A program made the position numbers and the translations under genes. Positions 18,328 to 27,311 of a stretch of DNA of 64,000 nucleotides are shown here, piece by piece. Source of the DNA: Halovivax cerinus. GTDB lineage: Archaea > Halobacteriota > Halobacteria > Halobacteriales > Natrialbaceae. Each line of letters opens with the position of its first letter. The stretch's first letter is position 1. The stretch is taken from positions 2,790,001 to 2,854,000 of the forward strand of contig NZ_CP101824.1 of assembly GCF_024498195.1 (NCBI RefSeq), given 5' to 3'. The notes under the pieces are model-generated. The model searched no databases and was not told the origin of the DNA. It was given only the letters and a program-made list of their open reading frames with translations.

Positions 18328-18920
18328 TCCCCGTGTCCGATCTCGCCGCCCAGGTCCGCGAGTCGCTTCCGGAACTGGATGAGATCGAGGACGCAGGCCT
18401 TCGCGACCGGGTCGTCGAGGCCTGGATGCTCGGCCTCGAACGGGGCGGCTGGCAGGATATCGCCGATATCCCCTACGCCTGGAACATCCACGAGGTCACC
18501 AACGTCGAGCACGTCCGCGGCGTGACGAAGATCGCGCTCGAGGCCGCGCGCCTCCAGCGGGAGTTCCACGGCGCCGACCCCGATCTCGACGTCGTCGTCG
18601 CAGCCTGCCTCTTGCACGACGTCGGCAAGTGCTACGAGTACCCCGAGTTTGTCGACGACGCCCTCCTCGACGAACCGGACCCGACCTACGTCAGCGAGGA
18701 GATCCCCCACTCGATCTCCGGCTACGCGCTCGCCCACGAGGTCGGCTGTTCGCTCGCCGTGCAGCGGGCGATCCCGCACTTTCTGGGAGAGGTGCCGACG
18801 CGGACGCTCGAAGCCGAACTCGTAAAGAGCGCGAACTCCGCCTCGTCGAATGCGATTACAGAGGCGTCCATGGGTATCACGCTCCAGGAGTGGGTCGAGG
18901 AGTACTCACAGACGTCCTGA
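18324..18920 (+). CDS. HD domain phosphohydrolase
   Basis: A 198-residue protein of the HD superfamily. The first His is in 'NVEHVRGVTKIAL' (about residue 60), the HD pair is in 'AACLLHDVGKCYEYPEF' and later His and Asp-like positions appear in 'EIPHSISGYALAHEVG' and 'AIPHFLGEV'. HD proteins bind metal and cut phosphoester bonds, often of nucleotides. The start is GTG at 18324, overlapping the EthD stop (GTGA), so the two proteins are probably made together and may act on one pathway. Confidence 0.85.
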   Translation: MIPVSDLAAQVRESLPELDEIEDAGLRDRVVEAWMLGLERGGWQDIADIPYAWNIHEVTNVEHVRGVTKIALEAARLQREFHGADPDLDVVVAACLLHDVGKCYEYPEFVDDALLDEPDPTYVSEEIPHSISGYALAHEVGCSLAVQRAIPHFLGEVPTRTLEAELVKSANSASSNAITEASMGITLQEWVEEYSQTS

Positions 18921-18995
18921 CCGGCCTCACCTCCGGACGCCGTTCCGGTGGCGATCCCGGTCCTTCGATCCGGGTACGCGACGCCGAGTCACTGG

Positions 18996-19442
18996 TCAGT
19001 CGTCGAGGGGTTCGTCGAGCACCCGTTCTTCCGGCGTCGGTGCGCTCGGGTGGAGGCCGTATCTGGCGACGCCGTACAGTAGCGTCGTCGTGATCGCAGT
19101 CAGGACCAGGGCACCGGCGATCGCTTCGAGGGCGACGAGTCCGACCGATCCAGCGAGCCTGGCACCGAGCGCGGCAGCGGCCTCGGAGTCGGGTGCGGTC
19201 GCCAGTCCGTACGGGACGAATGCGACGAACGCAACGATCCAGCGACGTCGTACTGCGTTCGAGAGGTCCGCAACCGAGGTGTTCGCCGCCAGGTTCGAGA
19301 TCCCGGCGGCACCACCGGCGAGCAACGCGAGCGCAAAGAGCGTCCGGAGCGAGGGGGCGAGCCCGTCGGCCATCCCCACGCCGACGGCCGTGATCGAGAC
19401 GGACCCGAGGAACTGGACGCGAGACCGGGTGGTGTCGTGCAT
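18996..19442 (-). CDS. Small integral membrane protein of unknown function
   Basis: A 148-residue protein with about four membrane segments, among them 'VQFLGSVSITAVGVGMADGL', 'LFALALLAGGAAGISNLAA', 'WIVAFVAFVPYGLATA' and 'LEAIAGALVLTAITTTLLYG'. The ends are charged and the C-terminus is acidic. I do not recognise the family. It lies alone on the minus strand between the HD gene and a plus-strand hypothetical gene. Confidence 0.6.
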   Translation of the reverse strand: MHDTTRSRVQFLGSVSITAVGVGMADGLAPSLRTLFALALLAGGAAGISNLAANTSVADLSNAVRRRWIVAFVAFVPYGLATAPDSEAAAALGARLAGSVGLVALEAIAGALVLTAITTTLLYGVARYGLHPSAPTPEERVLDEPLDD

Positions 19443-19719
19443 GCCCGTCGGTAGTGATCCATTACACTAAACTCTCTCGAACCGGCGATAGGGAGTCTGT
19501 CCTGACTGTTCAGCGATCGTGAGCGACGACAAACAAAGGACGTATTACCGGGCCGTTCCGAAGTCCCGTCGTGCCCCGTCGAATCGATTGCGACCGACTC
19601 CCTCACGCGGTACCGTTCCGCGGTGACGATCCTGGCACCCCTTCAGGTCGGGTGCCGGTCGGTACCGGTCGCCGCCTCGGCTCGGAATCGACCGGTCTCG
19701 CTCACACGGATGGTGCTCC

Positions 19720-20160
19720 ATGAGCCTGCTCTGTCGCAGTCTTCGGGCCATTCGGACGGTCTGGAAACGAGACGTACTGTCCAGGCCGGATCGGTACCAG
19801 GTGTACGTCTCCTTTCCCACCGACGAGACGCACTCGCGATCGGAGCCGGTCGCCGATCACGTCGCCGAAATCGAGCGTCTCTTCGAAGGGTGGGTCGACG
19901 TCTACGCCAGAGCGTCGGGCCTGGCGGTGGTCTCGGACCCGGTTGCGGCCGACCGCGTCGATCTCTCGCAGTTTCGATCCCTCCTGGATCGGATCGAAGA
20001 GACCTACGCCGCGACGCACTCGCTCGTGCGACTCGAAAAGTGGCGGACGATCGACGACGCACTCGTGAAGTCGTTCGTCGTCGTCCCGGTCAGACCGCTC
20101 TTCCCGCCGACCGAACAGCGCACGGAGAACCGACCGCTGACTGCCCCCGCTTCCGAGTGA
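19720..20160 (+). CDS. Haloarchaeal hypothetical protein
   Basis: A 146-residue soluble protein I do not recognise. It begins with a basic segment ('RSLRAIRTVWKRDVLSRPDR'), then a mixed alpha/beta region with 'HVAEIERLFEGWVDVYA' and 'RSLLDRIEETYAATHSLVRL'. No Cys pairs, no membrane segment and no catalytic motif are visible. It converges with the MscS-like gene 37 bases downstream. A promoter should lie in the 280-base gap before it. Confidence 0.55.
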   Translation: MSLLCRSLRAIRTVWKRDVLSRPDRYQVYVSFPTDETHSRSEPVADHVAEIERLFEGWVDVYARASGLAVVSDPVAADRVDLSQFRSLLDRIEETYAATHSLVRLEKWRTIDDALVKSFVVVPVRPLFPPTEQRTENRPLTAPASE

Positions 20161-20197
20161 CGGCCAGTGCTGGCAGCCGTCGGTTTCTGACGGACGA

Positions 20198-20980
20198 TCA
20201 GTCGTCTTCGGCTCCGGGCCCGGCCTCGCGGTCGGTACCGCGTCGCTCGCGCGAGGTCGTACCGCCGGTCGTCTCGTCCGGCGCCATCGCGTTGGCACCG
20301 CCCATCCAGCGGTCGATGTTCTCCGAGACGTAGTCCTTGCCGCCCCAGCCGAAGGCGACACCGGCGCCGATCGCCACGGCGGCCGCCAGGCCCCAGGCGA
20401 GCGCCCGGGCGAACACGTAGAGGATACCGACGTCGATCCCCATCGTCTCCAGGCCGATGACCAGCGCCGTGGCGTAGAGGAAGATTCGCGCGCCGTTCGC
20501 GAACCACGACGTGTACGCCGTCTCCGTCGCCGCGCGCGTGCGTTCGATGATGTCGCCGATGAAGTCCGCCACGACGAACCCGATCGTGATGACGAGCAGG
20601 CCCGCGACGAAGGCGGGGAGGTACGATACCGCCGTCGAGACCCACTCTGACAGCGTCGGAATCGCCAGTACGTTGGCCGCTGCGAGGATCGCAAGCGCGT
20701 AGACGAACCACTTGCCGAGTTTACCGAACGCGCCGGAGACGGCCCGTTCCGATCCACCGAGGACGCGCCCGAGCGGCGTTTCGAGGACCATCCGATCGAG
20801 TTCGATCCCGTCGGCGATTCGGCGGACGACCCCGGCGACCGCCCGGCCGACGACCCACCCGATCAGGAGGATGACGATCGCCCCGAGCAATCGTGGAACG
20901 TAGACCGCGATGTCCGCGATCGGATCCTGCAGGTAGTCGGGGACCTGTACTTGCTGGACGACCAGTTGCATGTCTCCCAT
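20198..20980 (-). CDS. Small MscS-like mechanosensitive channel / TM-helix repeat protein
   Basis: A 260-residue membrane protein. 'YVPRLLGAIVILLIGWVVGRAVAGVVRRI' is the conserved TM-helix repeat of this group and appears again in weaker form as 'YLPAFVAGLLVITIGFVVADFIGDII'. The pore-like last helix 'LAWGLAAAVAIGAGVAFGWGGKDYV' resembles the MscS TM3 region with its Gly/Ala pattern. The large cytoplasmic cage of full MscS is absent. A role in osmotic response is likely from family knowledge only. The start at 20980 ('MGDMQLVV') is chosen over 21130, which adds a Cys-rich leader that is probably untranslated. Confidence 0.75.
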   Translation of the reverse strand: MGDMQLVVQQVQVPDYLQDPIADIAVYVPRLLGAIVILLIGWVVGRAVAGVVRRIADGIELDRMVLETPLGRVLGGSERAVSGAFGKLGKWFVYALAILAAANVLAIPTLSEWVSTAVSYLPAFVAGLLVITIGFVVADFIGDIIERTRAATETAYTSWFANGARIFLYATALVIGLETMGIDVGILYVFARALAWGLAAAVAIGAGVAFGWGGKDYVSENIDRWMGGANAMAPDETTGGTTSRERRGTDREAGPGAEDD

Positions 20981-21283
20981 AGCCGTAACGAGGGAGGAGA
21001 CAGCTTTCGTAATTGTGAGGCTACAAAAAAGTCGGCCGTGAAACAGTCTCGGCGCACCGAGTGCGAACGCGTTGAATGATGGATTACGACCACAGGATCC
21101 ACAGCATCCATATCCGTGTGTACGGGCCATCAGCGACCGATTCCACGCAGATCAGAACCTGTGTGCTGTGTCGCCTCGGAAGGAGCGAGTAACAATGCCG
21201 TTTTACTTTTACACCAACGCTGCCTGCGAGAAATGGCCGTGTCGTGTGCGTACTCCGGATCGACCGGCGACGCTGGCTTGCGA
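20981..21283. other. Intergenic stretch with a possible 30-codon ORF
   Basis: About 300 bases between the channel gene and the epimerase. On the plus strand 'GGAAGGAG' (about 21178) stands before an ATG at 21195 that opens a 30-codon frame starting 'MPFYFYTNAACEKWPC' and ending at a TAG. The Shine-Dalgarno-like match is good but the peptide has no known relatives that I can name. Nothing else is seen. Confidence 0.3.
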
Positions 21284-22246
21284 TTAGACTGCTTCGAGCC
21301 CGGCGTCGCGTCGGAGCGTGTTGATGTACGTGCGGAACCCGGTCTCGAGGTCGAACTCCGGGTCGTACCCGAGATCGGTCTGGATGGCGCTCATCTCGAG
21401 TTGCTGGGTCCAGGGCAGTTCACCGTCGTCGCTGACGGTGATGTCGGCGTCGGGCATGATCGTCTGGACGGTCTCTGCGGCCTCGCGGATGGTCGCGACC
21501 TCGCCGCGGACGTTGTACACCCGCTGAGAGAGGTCGGACTCGTCGGCGAAAGCGGCCAGGCGGAACGCCTGGGCGATGTCCTCGACGTACTGCCAGTCGA
21601 TTACTTGATCGCCGTACTCGACGCTGAACGATTCTCCGAGTGCTGGCTTCTCGACGATGTTCGCGAGGAAGGCCGAACCGCCGGTCTCGCGATAGGGGCC
21701 GTACGCGACCGTCGGTCGCAGGGCCACGTGGTCTAACCCGTAGTCTTCGTGGTAGATGCGAGCCTGGTGCTCGTTGTACTCCTTCGTCGCGCCGTAGAGC
21801 GTGTCGGGGTAGACGAGGTCGTCTTCGGTGACCCAGTCGTCCTCGTAGTTCGTCGGCGGCGCGAAGACGGCCGCGGAGGAGGCCCACGCGACGCGCTCTA
21901 CCTGATCGTCCAGCGTACGTGCAGCCTCGAAGACGTTGTTCGTCCCCATGACGTTCACGTCGATCGCCGCCCGCGGGTTCTCGCGGGCCGTGGTCGTCAG
22001 GAGCGCGGCCAGGTGAACGATGCGCGTCGTCCCCGTCTCGCGGACGGTCCGGATCACGTCCGTCGGATCGGTGACGTCACCACGCACGACGTCGACCTCG
22101 TCGGCGACGCCGAGTTTCGCCAGAATGCTGGTGTCGGTCGAGAGGTCGTAGGCGACGGCGTCGTGGCCGTGCTCGATCAGATCGGCACAGATGAACGAGC
22201 CGATAAAGCCGGTTCCGCCGGTTACGAGTACGGTTTCGTCGGACAT
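21284..22246 (-). CDS. NAD-dependent epimerase/dehydratase (extended SDR)
   Basis: A 320-residue extended SDR. The nucleotide-binding motif 'VLVTGGTGFIGSFICADL' is at the N-terminus, 'IVHLAALLT' and the catalytic 'YGATKEYNE' (Y-x-x-x-K) follow, and 'ALRPTVAYGPYR' is the usual substrate-domain turn. These enzymes epimerise or dehydrate nucleotide sugars or related hydroxy compounds; the substrate is not clear. The start at 22246 ('MSDETVLVTGG') is chosen because upstream sequence is a shadow of the ThDP gene. The gene lies 85 bases after the ThDP enzyme and probably belongs with it. Confidence 0.85.
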   Translation of the reverse strand: MSDETVLVTGGTGFIGSFICADLIEHGHDAVAYDLSTDTSILAKLGVADEVDVVRGDVTDPTDVIRTVRETGTTRIVHLAALLTTTARENPRAAIDVNVMGTNNVFEAARTLDDQVERVAWASSAAVFAPPTNYEDDWVTEDDLVYPDTLYGATKEYNEHQARIYHEDYGLDHVALRPTVAYGPYRETGGSAFLANIVEKPALGESFSVEYGDQVIDWQYVEDIAQAFRLAAFADESDLSQRVYNVRGEVATIREAAETVQTIMPDADITVSDDGELPWTQQLEMSAIQTDLGYDPEFDLETGFRTYINTLRRDAGLEAV

Positions 22247-22331
22247 TCGTTCGAACAGAGGCGTTCCACGGTAAAAAGTGTATGCAGATCGGATCGAATC
22301 GCGTCGGACGAGGCCCGACGGGCGACGACGG

Positions 22332-24044
22332 TTACTCGTGGAGTCCGCCGACCGCCTCGTAGAACGACGAGGTGAGGTGTGCTTCCATCTCCTCGTCGCG
22401 ATCGATGCGTACGTCGATAACGGTCGGTACGTCGCGGCGTTCTTTCGCGGCGACGAGCGCCGACGCGAGGTCGTCCGGCGCAGTGACACGGTCGCCGACA
22501 GCGCCGAAGGCCTCCGCGACTCGCACGAAGTCGGTGTCGTGGAACTCGACGCCGGCGATGTCGCCGTCCTCGTCCTGCATCTGCCGAACCATACCGAGGC
22601 TTGTATCGTTCAGGACGACGAACGTCGGGGCGACGCCGTACTCGACGGCGGTCTCGACGGAGTTCATGGTCATGGCGAAGCCGCCGTCGCCGGCGACGGA
22701 GATGACGTCACGGTCGGTGGTCAGCGCGGCGCTGACACCGGCGGGCACGGACCAGCCCATGCCGCCGACGCCGCCGCTGCCGAAGTAGGTGCGGACGCCG
22801 GGCGTCTGCAGGTAGTTGAGCAGCCAGAACCGGTTGTTCCCGGAGTCGGCGGTAACGATCGTTCCGGCGTCGACGACGGCCTCGATCTCTTTGATCGCCC
22901 GCTGGGGTTTGATCGGTGAAGCGTCGGACTCGCAGGCAGGGGCGTGGAAGTCTTCGCGTGCGCTGGCCGCCCGGTCTCGCGCCGCCTCGGAGTCTGCGCC
23001 GGCGTCCTTACCGGCGCGCGTTTCGAGCCCGGCGAGTGCGTGGGTTGCGTCGCCGATCAGACCGACGTCCGCTGGGTAGACCCAGCCGGCGTTGCGCGCG
23101 TCGATGTCGGCGTGGACGATCGTCTGTTCGTCCGGGCGGATGAAGCCGGGTGCCTGCCAGTTGGTGTCCATCGGGTTGAGCCGACAGCCGACGACGCAGA
23201 GGACGTCCGCGTCGCTGACGAGCTGGTTCGCCCCCTCGTGGCTGAACGAGCCGATGACGCCGCCGGCGAGTTCGTGCGTCTCGGGAATCGTCGACTTGCC
23301 GAGGTAGGAGGTGACGACGACGGCGTCGTAGGCCTCGGCGGTCGCCTGCAGCTCGTCGTAGGCCTGGGCCGCGTGGACGCCGTTGCCGGCAATGATGACC
23401 GGTCGGTCCGCGTCGGCGAGCGCGTCGGCCGCGTCGTCCAAATCGTCCACGGCGGGAGCCGCTTTCCACGTCCGAACCTGTTCGTCGGCGTCCCAGACGG
23501 GTGGCGTTGGATCCTCGGGCACCTCTTCGTGGACGGCGTCGCCGTCCAGGATGACGGCCGTCGGTCCCGGTCGACCGGCGACTGCGTGTTTGAACGCGAG
23601 CTGGAGGCTGCGGATGGTCTCCGTCGGCGTCCGGGGGAACCAGTGTTCCTTGGTGATCGAGTCGAGGATGTTTGGCAGGTCGAGCCCGCCGTAGTCGCCG
23701 CGCGATTGCTGGTAGGGCGCGAGCGTGGAGTACTCGCCACGTTCGGAGGCTTCCGTGATGGCCACCATCGGTGACGAGGCAAGTCGGCCCTCCATCTGTC
23801 CGATCGCCCCGAGGCTGCCGATCCACGGGCCCTGTCCGGCCAACACGCCCGGTGTCTGCGTGAGACGTCCGTGTACTTCGGCCATGACGCTGGCCTCGCG
23901 TTCGTCGCGCGGTCGAACGAGCGTGATCGAGGAGTCGGGAACTTCGTCGAGCAGTTCGATGACCCGGCCGCCGGGGTACCCGAAGATGTACTCGACGTCG
24001 AGGTCGTCGAGCGTCTCGACGAGCGCCTCGGTCGTTCGCGTCAT
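22332..24044 (-). CDS. ThDP-dependent enzyme, acetolactate synthase-like
   Basis: A 570-residue protein with the three domains of the acetohydroxyacid synthase/pyruvate oxidase family. The activating Glu is in 'RPRDEREASVMAEVHGR' (near residue 50), the middle domain has 'ADRPVIIAGNGVHAAQAY', and the ThDP/Mg site is 'SVAGDGGFAMTMNSVETA' followed by 'FVVLNDTSLGMV' (GDG...N motif). No FAD-binding or ilvN partner is seen nearby, so I do not call it IlvB. It is divergent from the M24 protein and followed by an epimerase, suggesting a catabolic cluster with an unknown substrate. The likely reaction is decarboxylation or carboligation of a 2-oxo acid. Confidence 0.85.
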   Translation of the reverse strand: MTRTTEALVETLDDLDVEYIFGYPGGRVIELLDEVPDSSITLVRPRDEREASVMAEVHGRLTQTPGVLAGQGPWIGSLGAIGQMEGRLASSPMVAITEASERGEYSTLAPYQQSRGDYGGLDLPNILDSITKEHWFPRTPTETIRSLQLAFKHAVAGRPGPTAVILDGDAVHEEVPEDPTPPVWDADEQVRTWKAAPAVDDLDDAADALADADRPVIIAGNGVHAAQAYDELQATAEAYDAVVVTSYLGKSTIPETHELAGGVIGSFSHEGANQLVSDADVLCVVGCRLNPMDTNWQAPGFIRPDEQTIVHADIDARNAGWVYPADVGLIGDATHALAGLETRAGKDAGADSEAARDRAASAREDFHAPACESDASPIKPQRAIKEIEAVVDAGTIVTADSGNNRFWLLNYLQTPGVRTYFGSGGVGGMGWSVPAGVSAALTTDRDVISVAGDGGFAMTMNSVETAVEYGVAPTFVVLNDTSLGMVRQMQDEDGDIAGVEFHDTDFVRVAEAFGAVGDRVTAPDDLASALVAAKERRDVPTVIDVRIDRDEEMEAHLTSSFYEAVGGLHE

Positions 24045-24319
24045 CGACGAGTCACCTGCCGATTCGCGTTCGGTCGTCGGTACGGGGCGGCGGACGGTCG
24101 GTGCGCGTTCGCGTCCGTCGACGCAGTCGGGTCTGGCGATCGACCCCCAGTAACCTGCATGACATAGTGTTTCGCGTGCGGTACCTTTGTTTTATTGATA
24201 CCGACCGAATCGACCGCGACCGTCGAGGCGGTCTCTGCCCGCCGGATCCGTATGCCTGCGTGGAAACCGCACAGACGGTCGAACGGTAGCCTTTTTGGTC
24301 GATCCCGCGAGGCTATCGA

Positions 24320-25600
24320 ATGGCAATGACGTTTCACGAACGCGGCTTCATGGAAGGGACGCTGGGAACGCAGGCGGTCGACTGGGAAGGCCGTATCGAC
24401 ACCCAGCGGCTGCGCGAGGAGCGAAAACAGCGCGCCCTGGAGCGCCTGCAGGAGACGGACCTCGGCGCGATGCTCTTGCTCTCTGATCCGAACATCCGCT
24501 ACGTCACCGGCCTCGCGATGACCGGCGGCAGTGGCGCCGATCACTACACCTTGCTGACCGAGGACGGTGACGTGGTCCACTGGGATACGGCCGACCACGC
24601 GAGCAACCAGCGCGCGAACTGCCCGTGGCTGCAGGACATCCGGTACGCCTGTCCCGGCCTGGGGAACGTCCCGCGCGCGTCGGGCAGCGACTCTGCGCGT
24701 CGCTTCCTGATCTCGACGATGGTCGAGACGGTGACGACGGCCATGGACGAGTACGGCGTCGCGAACGAGAAACTCGGCCTCGACGTCGGCAACTCGGGAC
24801 TGGTCTCCGGGTTCGAGGACACCGGTGTCGAGGTCGACGTCGCGACGTGTAACGCCGTGATGGAGGACGCTCGCAAGATCAAGACGGAGGACGAGATAGA
24901 GGCGTTGCGGATGGTCGCGGCGATCTGTGAGGCCGGCTTCCAGACGATTACGGAGACCGCGACGCCCGGCATGCGCGAGAACGAGGTCTGGGGCGAGGCC
25001 GTGGGCGAACTCTGGCGCCACGGCGCGTTCGTCGGCGGCGGGTACCTCACCTCAGGCCCGAACACCTGGCCGAAACACCAGGCGAACACGACTGATCGGA
25101 TGATCCGCCCCGGCGATCTGGTCTACGCCGACATGTACAACATCGGCTATCTCGGCTACCGTTCGTGTTACTACCGCACGTTCTCCATGGGCGAACCGAC
25201 CCAGGCCCAGCAAGACGCCTACGAGACCGCGCGCGACAACCTCTACGACGTCCTCGAACGGATCGAGCCCGGCGCGACGACGGACGAGATCGCGCAGGGC
25301 TTCCCGGACATGGAGGGCGAGCACGCCGACTTCTACGACGCCGACGAGCACTGGCAGATGACCACCAACCACTGGGCCCACGGCCTCGGGCTTCAGCTCT
25401 ACGAGGTTCCGCTCATCTGGCGCGGCCTCTCGCCAGACCACCCGATCGAGATCGAGGAGGGCATGACGATGGCCGTCGAGACGCAGGAACCCGCCGATCG
25501 GCAGGGCGTCCGCGTCGAGGAGATGGTCGTCGTTCGCGAGAACGGCGTCGAGATCCTGAGCCAGTGGCCCGTCGAGGAGATCACGACGATCGACTACTGA
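24320..25600 (+). CDS. M24-fold (Xaa-Pro peptidase/creatinase-like) protein with an altered metal site
   Basis: A 426-residue protein with an N-terminal creatinase-like domain ('LSDPNIRYVTGLAMTGGSG') and a C-terminal pita-bread domain. In M24 peptidases five ligands hold two metals: D, D, H, E, E. Here the first Asp is in 'LVYADMYNIGY', but the second, expected in an '[S]D..RTF' block, is Cys ('GYRSCYYRTF'). His ('WAHGLGLQLYEV') and two Glu ('AVETQEP' and 'RVEEMVVV') are kept. The change argues against an ordinary aminopeptidase and recalls creatinase and ectoine hydrolase, which are M24-fold without the standard metals. The substrate is unknown. It is divergent from the ThDP enzyme. Confidence 0.8.
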   Translation: MAMTFHERGFMEGTLGTQAVDWEGRIDTQRLREERKQRALERLQETDLGAMLLLSDPNIRYVTGLAMTGGSGADHYTLLTEDGDVVHWDTADHASNQRANCPWLQDIRYACPGLGNVPRASGSDSARRFLISTMVETVTTAMDEYGVANEKLGLDVGNSGLVSGFEDTGVEVDVATCNAVMEDARKIKTEDEIEALRMVAAICEAGFQTITETATPGMRENEVWGEAVGELWRHGAFVGGGYLTSGPNTWPKHQANTTDRMIRPGDLVYADMYNIGYLGYRSCYYRTFSMGEPTQAQQDAYETARDNLYDVLERIEPGATTDEIAQGFPDMEGEHADFYDADEHWQMTTNHWAHGLGLQLYEVPLIWRGLSPDHPIEIEEGMTMAVETQEPADRQGVRVEEMVVVRENGVEILSQWPVEEITTIDY

Positions 25601-25704
25601 ACCCGACGGTCCTGCCGTTTCTCGGCCGCCCGCGGACCCGTCGAGATGCGGACGAGCCGATCGGAGTCGAGAGATGTATAGTGGTCTCTGAGAAACCAGT
25701 TCGT

Positions 25705-26712
25705 ATGCAACTCGGGACCGGACTCTTCACCGGCCAGCGCCGACCCGACGACGAGCGAACGACGAGCGAGCGCTACGACGAGATTCTCGACCTCACCGCC
25801 CACATCGAGGACGTCGGGATCGACAGCGCGTGGGTCTCCGAACACCACTTCCTGGAGGACGAGTACCTCTCCGGGACGTTGCCGACGCTGGGCGCGATGG
25901 CGGCGGTAACTGACGAGATAGAGATCGGTTCCTGCGTGGCGCTCGGACCGCTGTACGATCCGATCCACCTCGCCGAGGACGCCGCGACGGTCGATCTCCT
26001 CTCGGGTGGCCGGAGTACGCTCGGACTCGCGATCGGATCGCATCCGACGGAGTTCGACGTCTTCGGCGTTCCCCTGGAGGAACGCGCCGACCGGCTGGCC
26101 GATCTCGTATTCTTCCTCGATGGCGCCTGGAGCGAGGGTGACCTCGGCTACGACTCCGACTTCCACGACGTGCCAACCGACGTCTCGATCACGCCAAAAC
26201 CTGACGACGGACACGTCCCCCTGATGCTCGGTGGGGCGGCAAAACCCGCGGTTCGCCGGGCGGCCAGAACTGCCGAGGGCTGGTGCGCTCCGTCCTCGCT
26301 GTCGATCGAGGACGTTCGCAAGCGCGTCGAGGACATCAGGAACGTCCGCGAGGCCGAGGACATCGACGGCGACTTTACGATCTACGTCCTCCAGCACGGG
26401 TGGGTCGGCGACTCCTGCGAGGAGGCGTGGGAGGCGATGCGAGACGGCTACCTGTTCATCCAGCGTCGCTACGCCGAGATCTTCTCCGGCGAACCCGTCG
26501 ACTCGCTGGACGAGGAGCGAATTCAGGAACTCAAAGAACAGGCCATCTTCGGGACGCCCGAGCAGGTGACCGAGGAACTGGACGCCTACCGGGAGGCCCT
26601 CGGCGACGATATCCACTTCATCTTCCGGACGTACCACCCCGGAACCGATACCGAGGCGATGCGGGAATGTATGACCCGTCTTGGTGAGGAGGTCGCGCCG
26701 CAACTGCGATAA
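25705..26712 (+). CDS. LLM-class flavin-dependent oxidoreductase
   Basis: A 335-residue luciferase-like TIM barrel. Typical blocks are 'AWVSEHHFLEDEYLSGTLP', 'IEIGSCVALGPLYDPIHLAEDAATVDLLSGGR' in pieces, 'GLAIGSHPTEFDVFGVPL' and 'VPLMLGGAAKPAVRRAAR'. These enzymes use FMN or F420 for monooxygenase or dehydrogenase reactions; haloarchaea have F420, so either cofactor is possible. The start at 25705 ('MQLGTGLFTG') puts the first strand at the N-terminus as in the family. It follows the M24 gene by about 100 bases on the same strand and may be cotranscribed. Confidence 0.85.
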   Translation: MQLGTGLFTGQRRPDDERTTSERYDEILDLTAHIEDVGIDSAWVSEHHFLEDEYLSGTLPTLGAMAAVTDEIEIGSCVALGPLYDPIHLAEDAATVDLLSGGRSTLGLAIGSHPTEFDVFGVPLEERADRLADLVFFLDGAWSEGDLGYDSDFHDVPTDVSITPKPDDGHVPLMLGGAAKPAVRRAARTAEGWCAPSSLSIEDVRKRVEDIRNVREAEDIDGDFTIYVLQHGWVGDSCEEAWEAMRDGYLFIQRRYAEIFSGEPVDSLDEERIQELKEQAIFGTPEQVTEELDAYREALGDDIHFIFRTYHPGTDTEAMRECMTRLGEEVAPQLR

Positions 26713-26747
26713 GACGGTTTTTGCCTCGGTCGCGGGTACCGTGGTCC

Positions 26748-27221
26748 ATGAACGTTCGCCCGCTCCGTGCCGACGAGATCGATCGACTGATCGACGACTG
26801 CTGGCTGCCGTTCGCCCGTGAGATGGCCGACCTCGACGCGTACAACGAACTCGCCGAAGACGTCAGGGCGGACGCGCGGTCGTACCGGCAGGCGAAGCTG
26901 TCGGATGAGTCGACCGCCACCTTCGTCGCGACGGTCGACGACGAGCTGGCCGGATACGTGCGGGTGACGGCCGATCAGTCTCCGCCCGTGTTCGCTCGCG
27001 GGCCCGAAGCGACCGTCGGGGAAGTGTCCGTCGCGCCGTCGCATCGTGGCGACAGTCTCGCGACGGCACTCCTCGATCGAGCCGAGTCGTGGGCCGAGGA
27101 CCGCGGCTGTGAGTACGCTACGTTGTCGGTCAACGAACGGAACGAGTCCGCACGGGCCGTGTACGATGCACGCGAGTACAGCGTCCGTCGGTACAAGGTG
27201 GACAAACGCCTCGGCCCCTGA
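26748..27221 (+). CDS. GNAT family N-acetyltransferase
   Basis: A 157-residue GNAT. Motif A is 'VGEVSVAPSHRGDSLATALL' (R/Q-x-x-G-x-G/A variant), and motif B is 'YATLSVNERNESARAVYDAREYSVRRYKVDK' in pieces, with the Asn and Tyr usual near the active site. The acceptor is unknown. The start is ATG 26748; a longer frame from 26721 only adds nine residues that overlap the promoter. It lies 35 bases after the LLM gene and reads in the same direction. Confidence 0.8.
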   Translation: MNVRPLRADEIDRLIDDCWLPFAREMADLDAYNELAEDVRADARSYRQAKLSDESTATFVATVDDELAGYVRVTADQSPPVFARGPEATVGEVSVAPSHRGDSLATALLDRAESWAEDRGCEYATLSVNERNESARAVYDAREYSVRRYKVDKRLGP

Positions 27222-27311
27222 ACCGACTGCGCGATCGAGCCACGCAGGTATCGGCCACCGGCCGTGGATTTCGATGCTGTGGTTCGTCCGATCCGAACGG
27301 GCGGTCGACAC

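Noticed and set aside
22332-24044. Acetolactate synthase large subunit IlvB for branched-chain amino acids
   Set aside because: No ilvN or ilvC neighbour and a divergent set of partners; the fold is shared by many ThDP enzymes.
24320-25600. DddP-type DMSP lyase
   Set aside because: The M24 fold fits, but the metal-binding residues as I recall them for DddP include the second Asp, which is Cys here, and the N-terminal part does not look like DddP. A general M24-fold call is safer.
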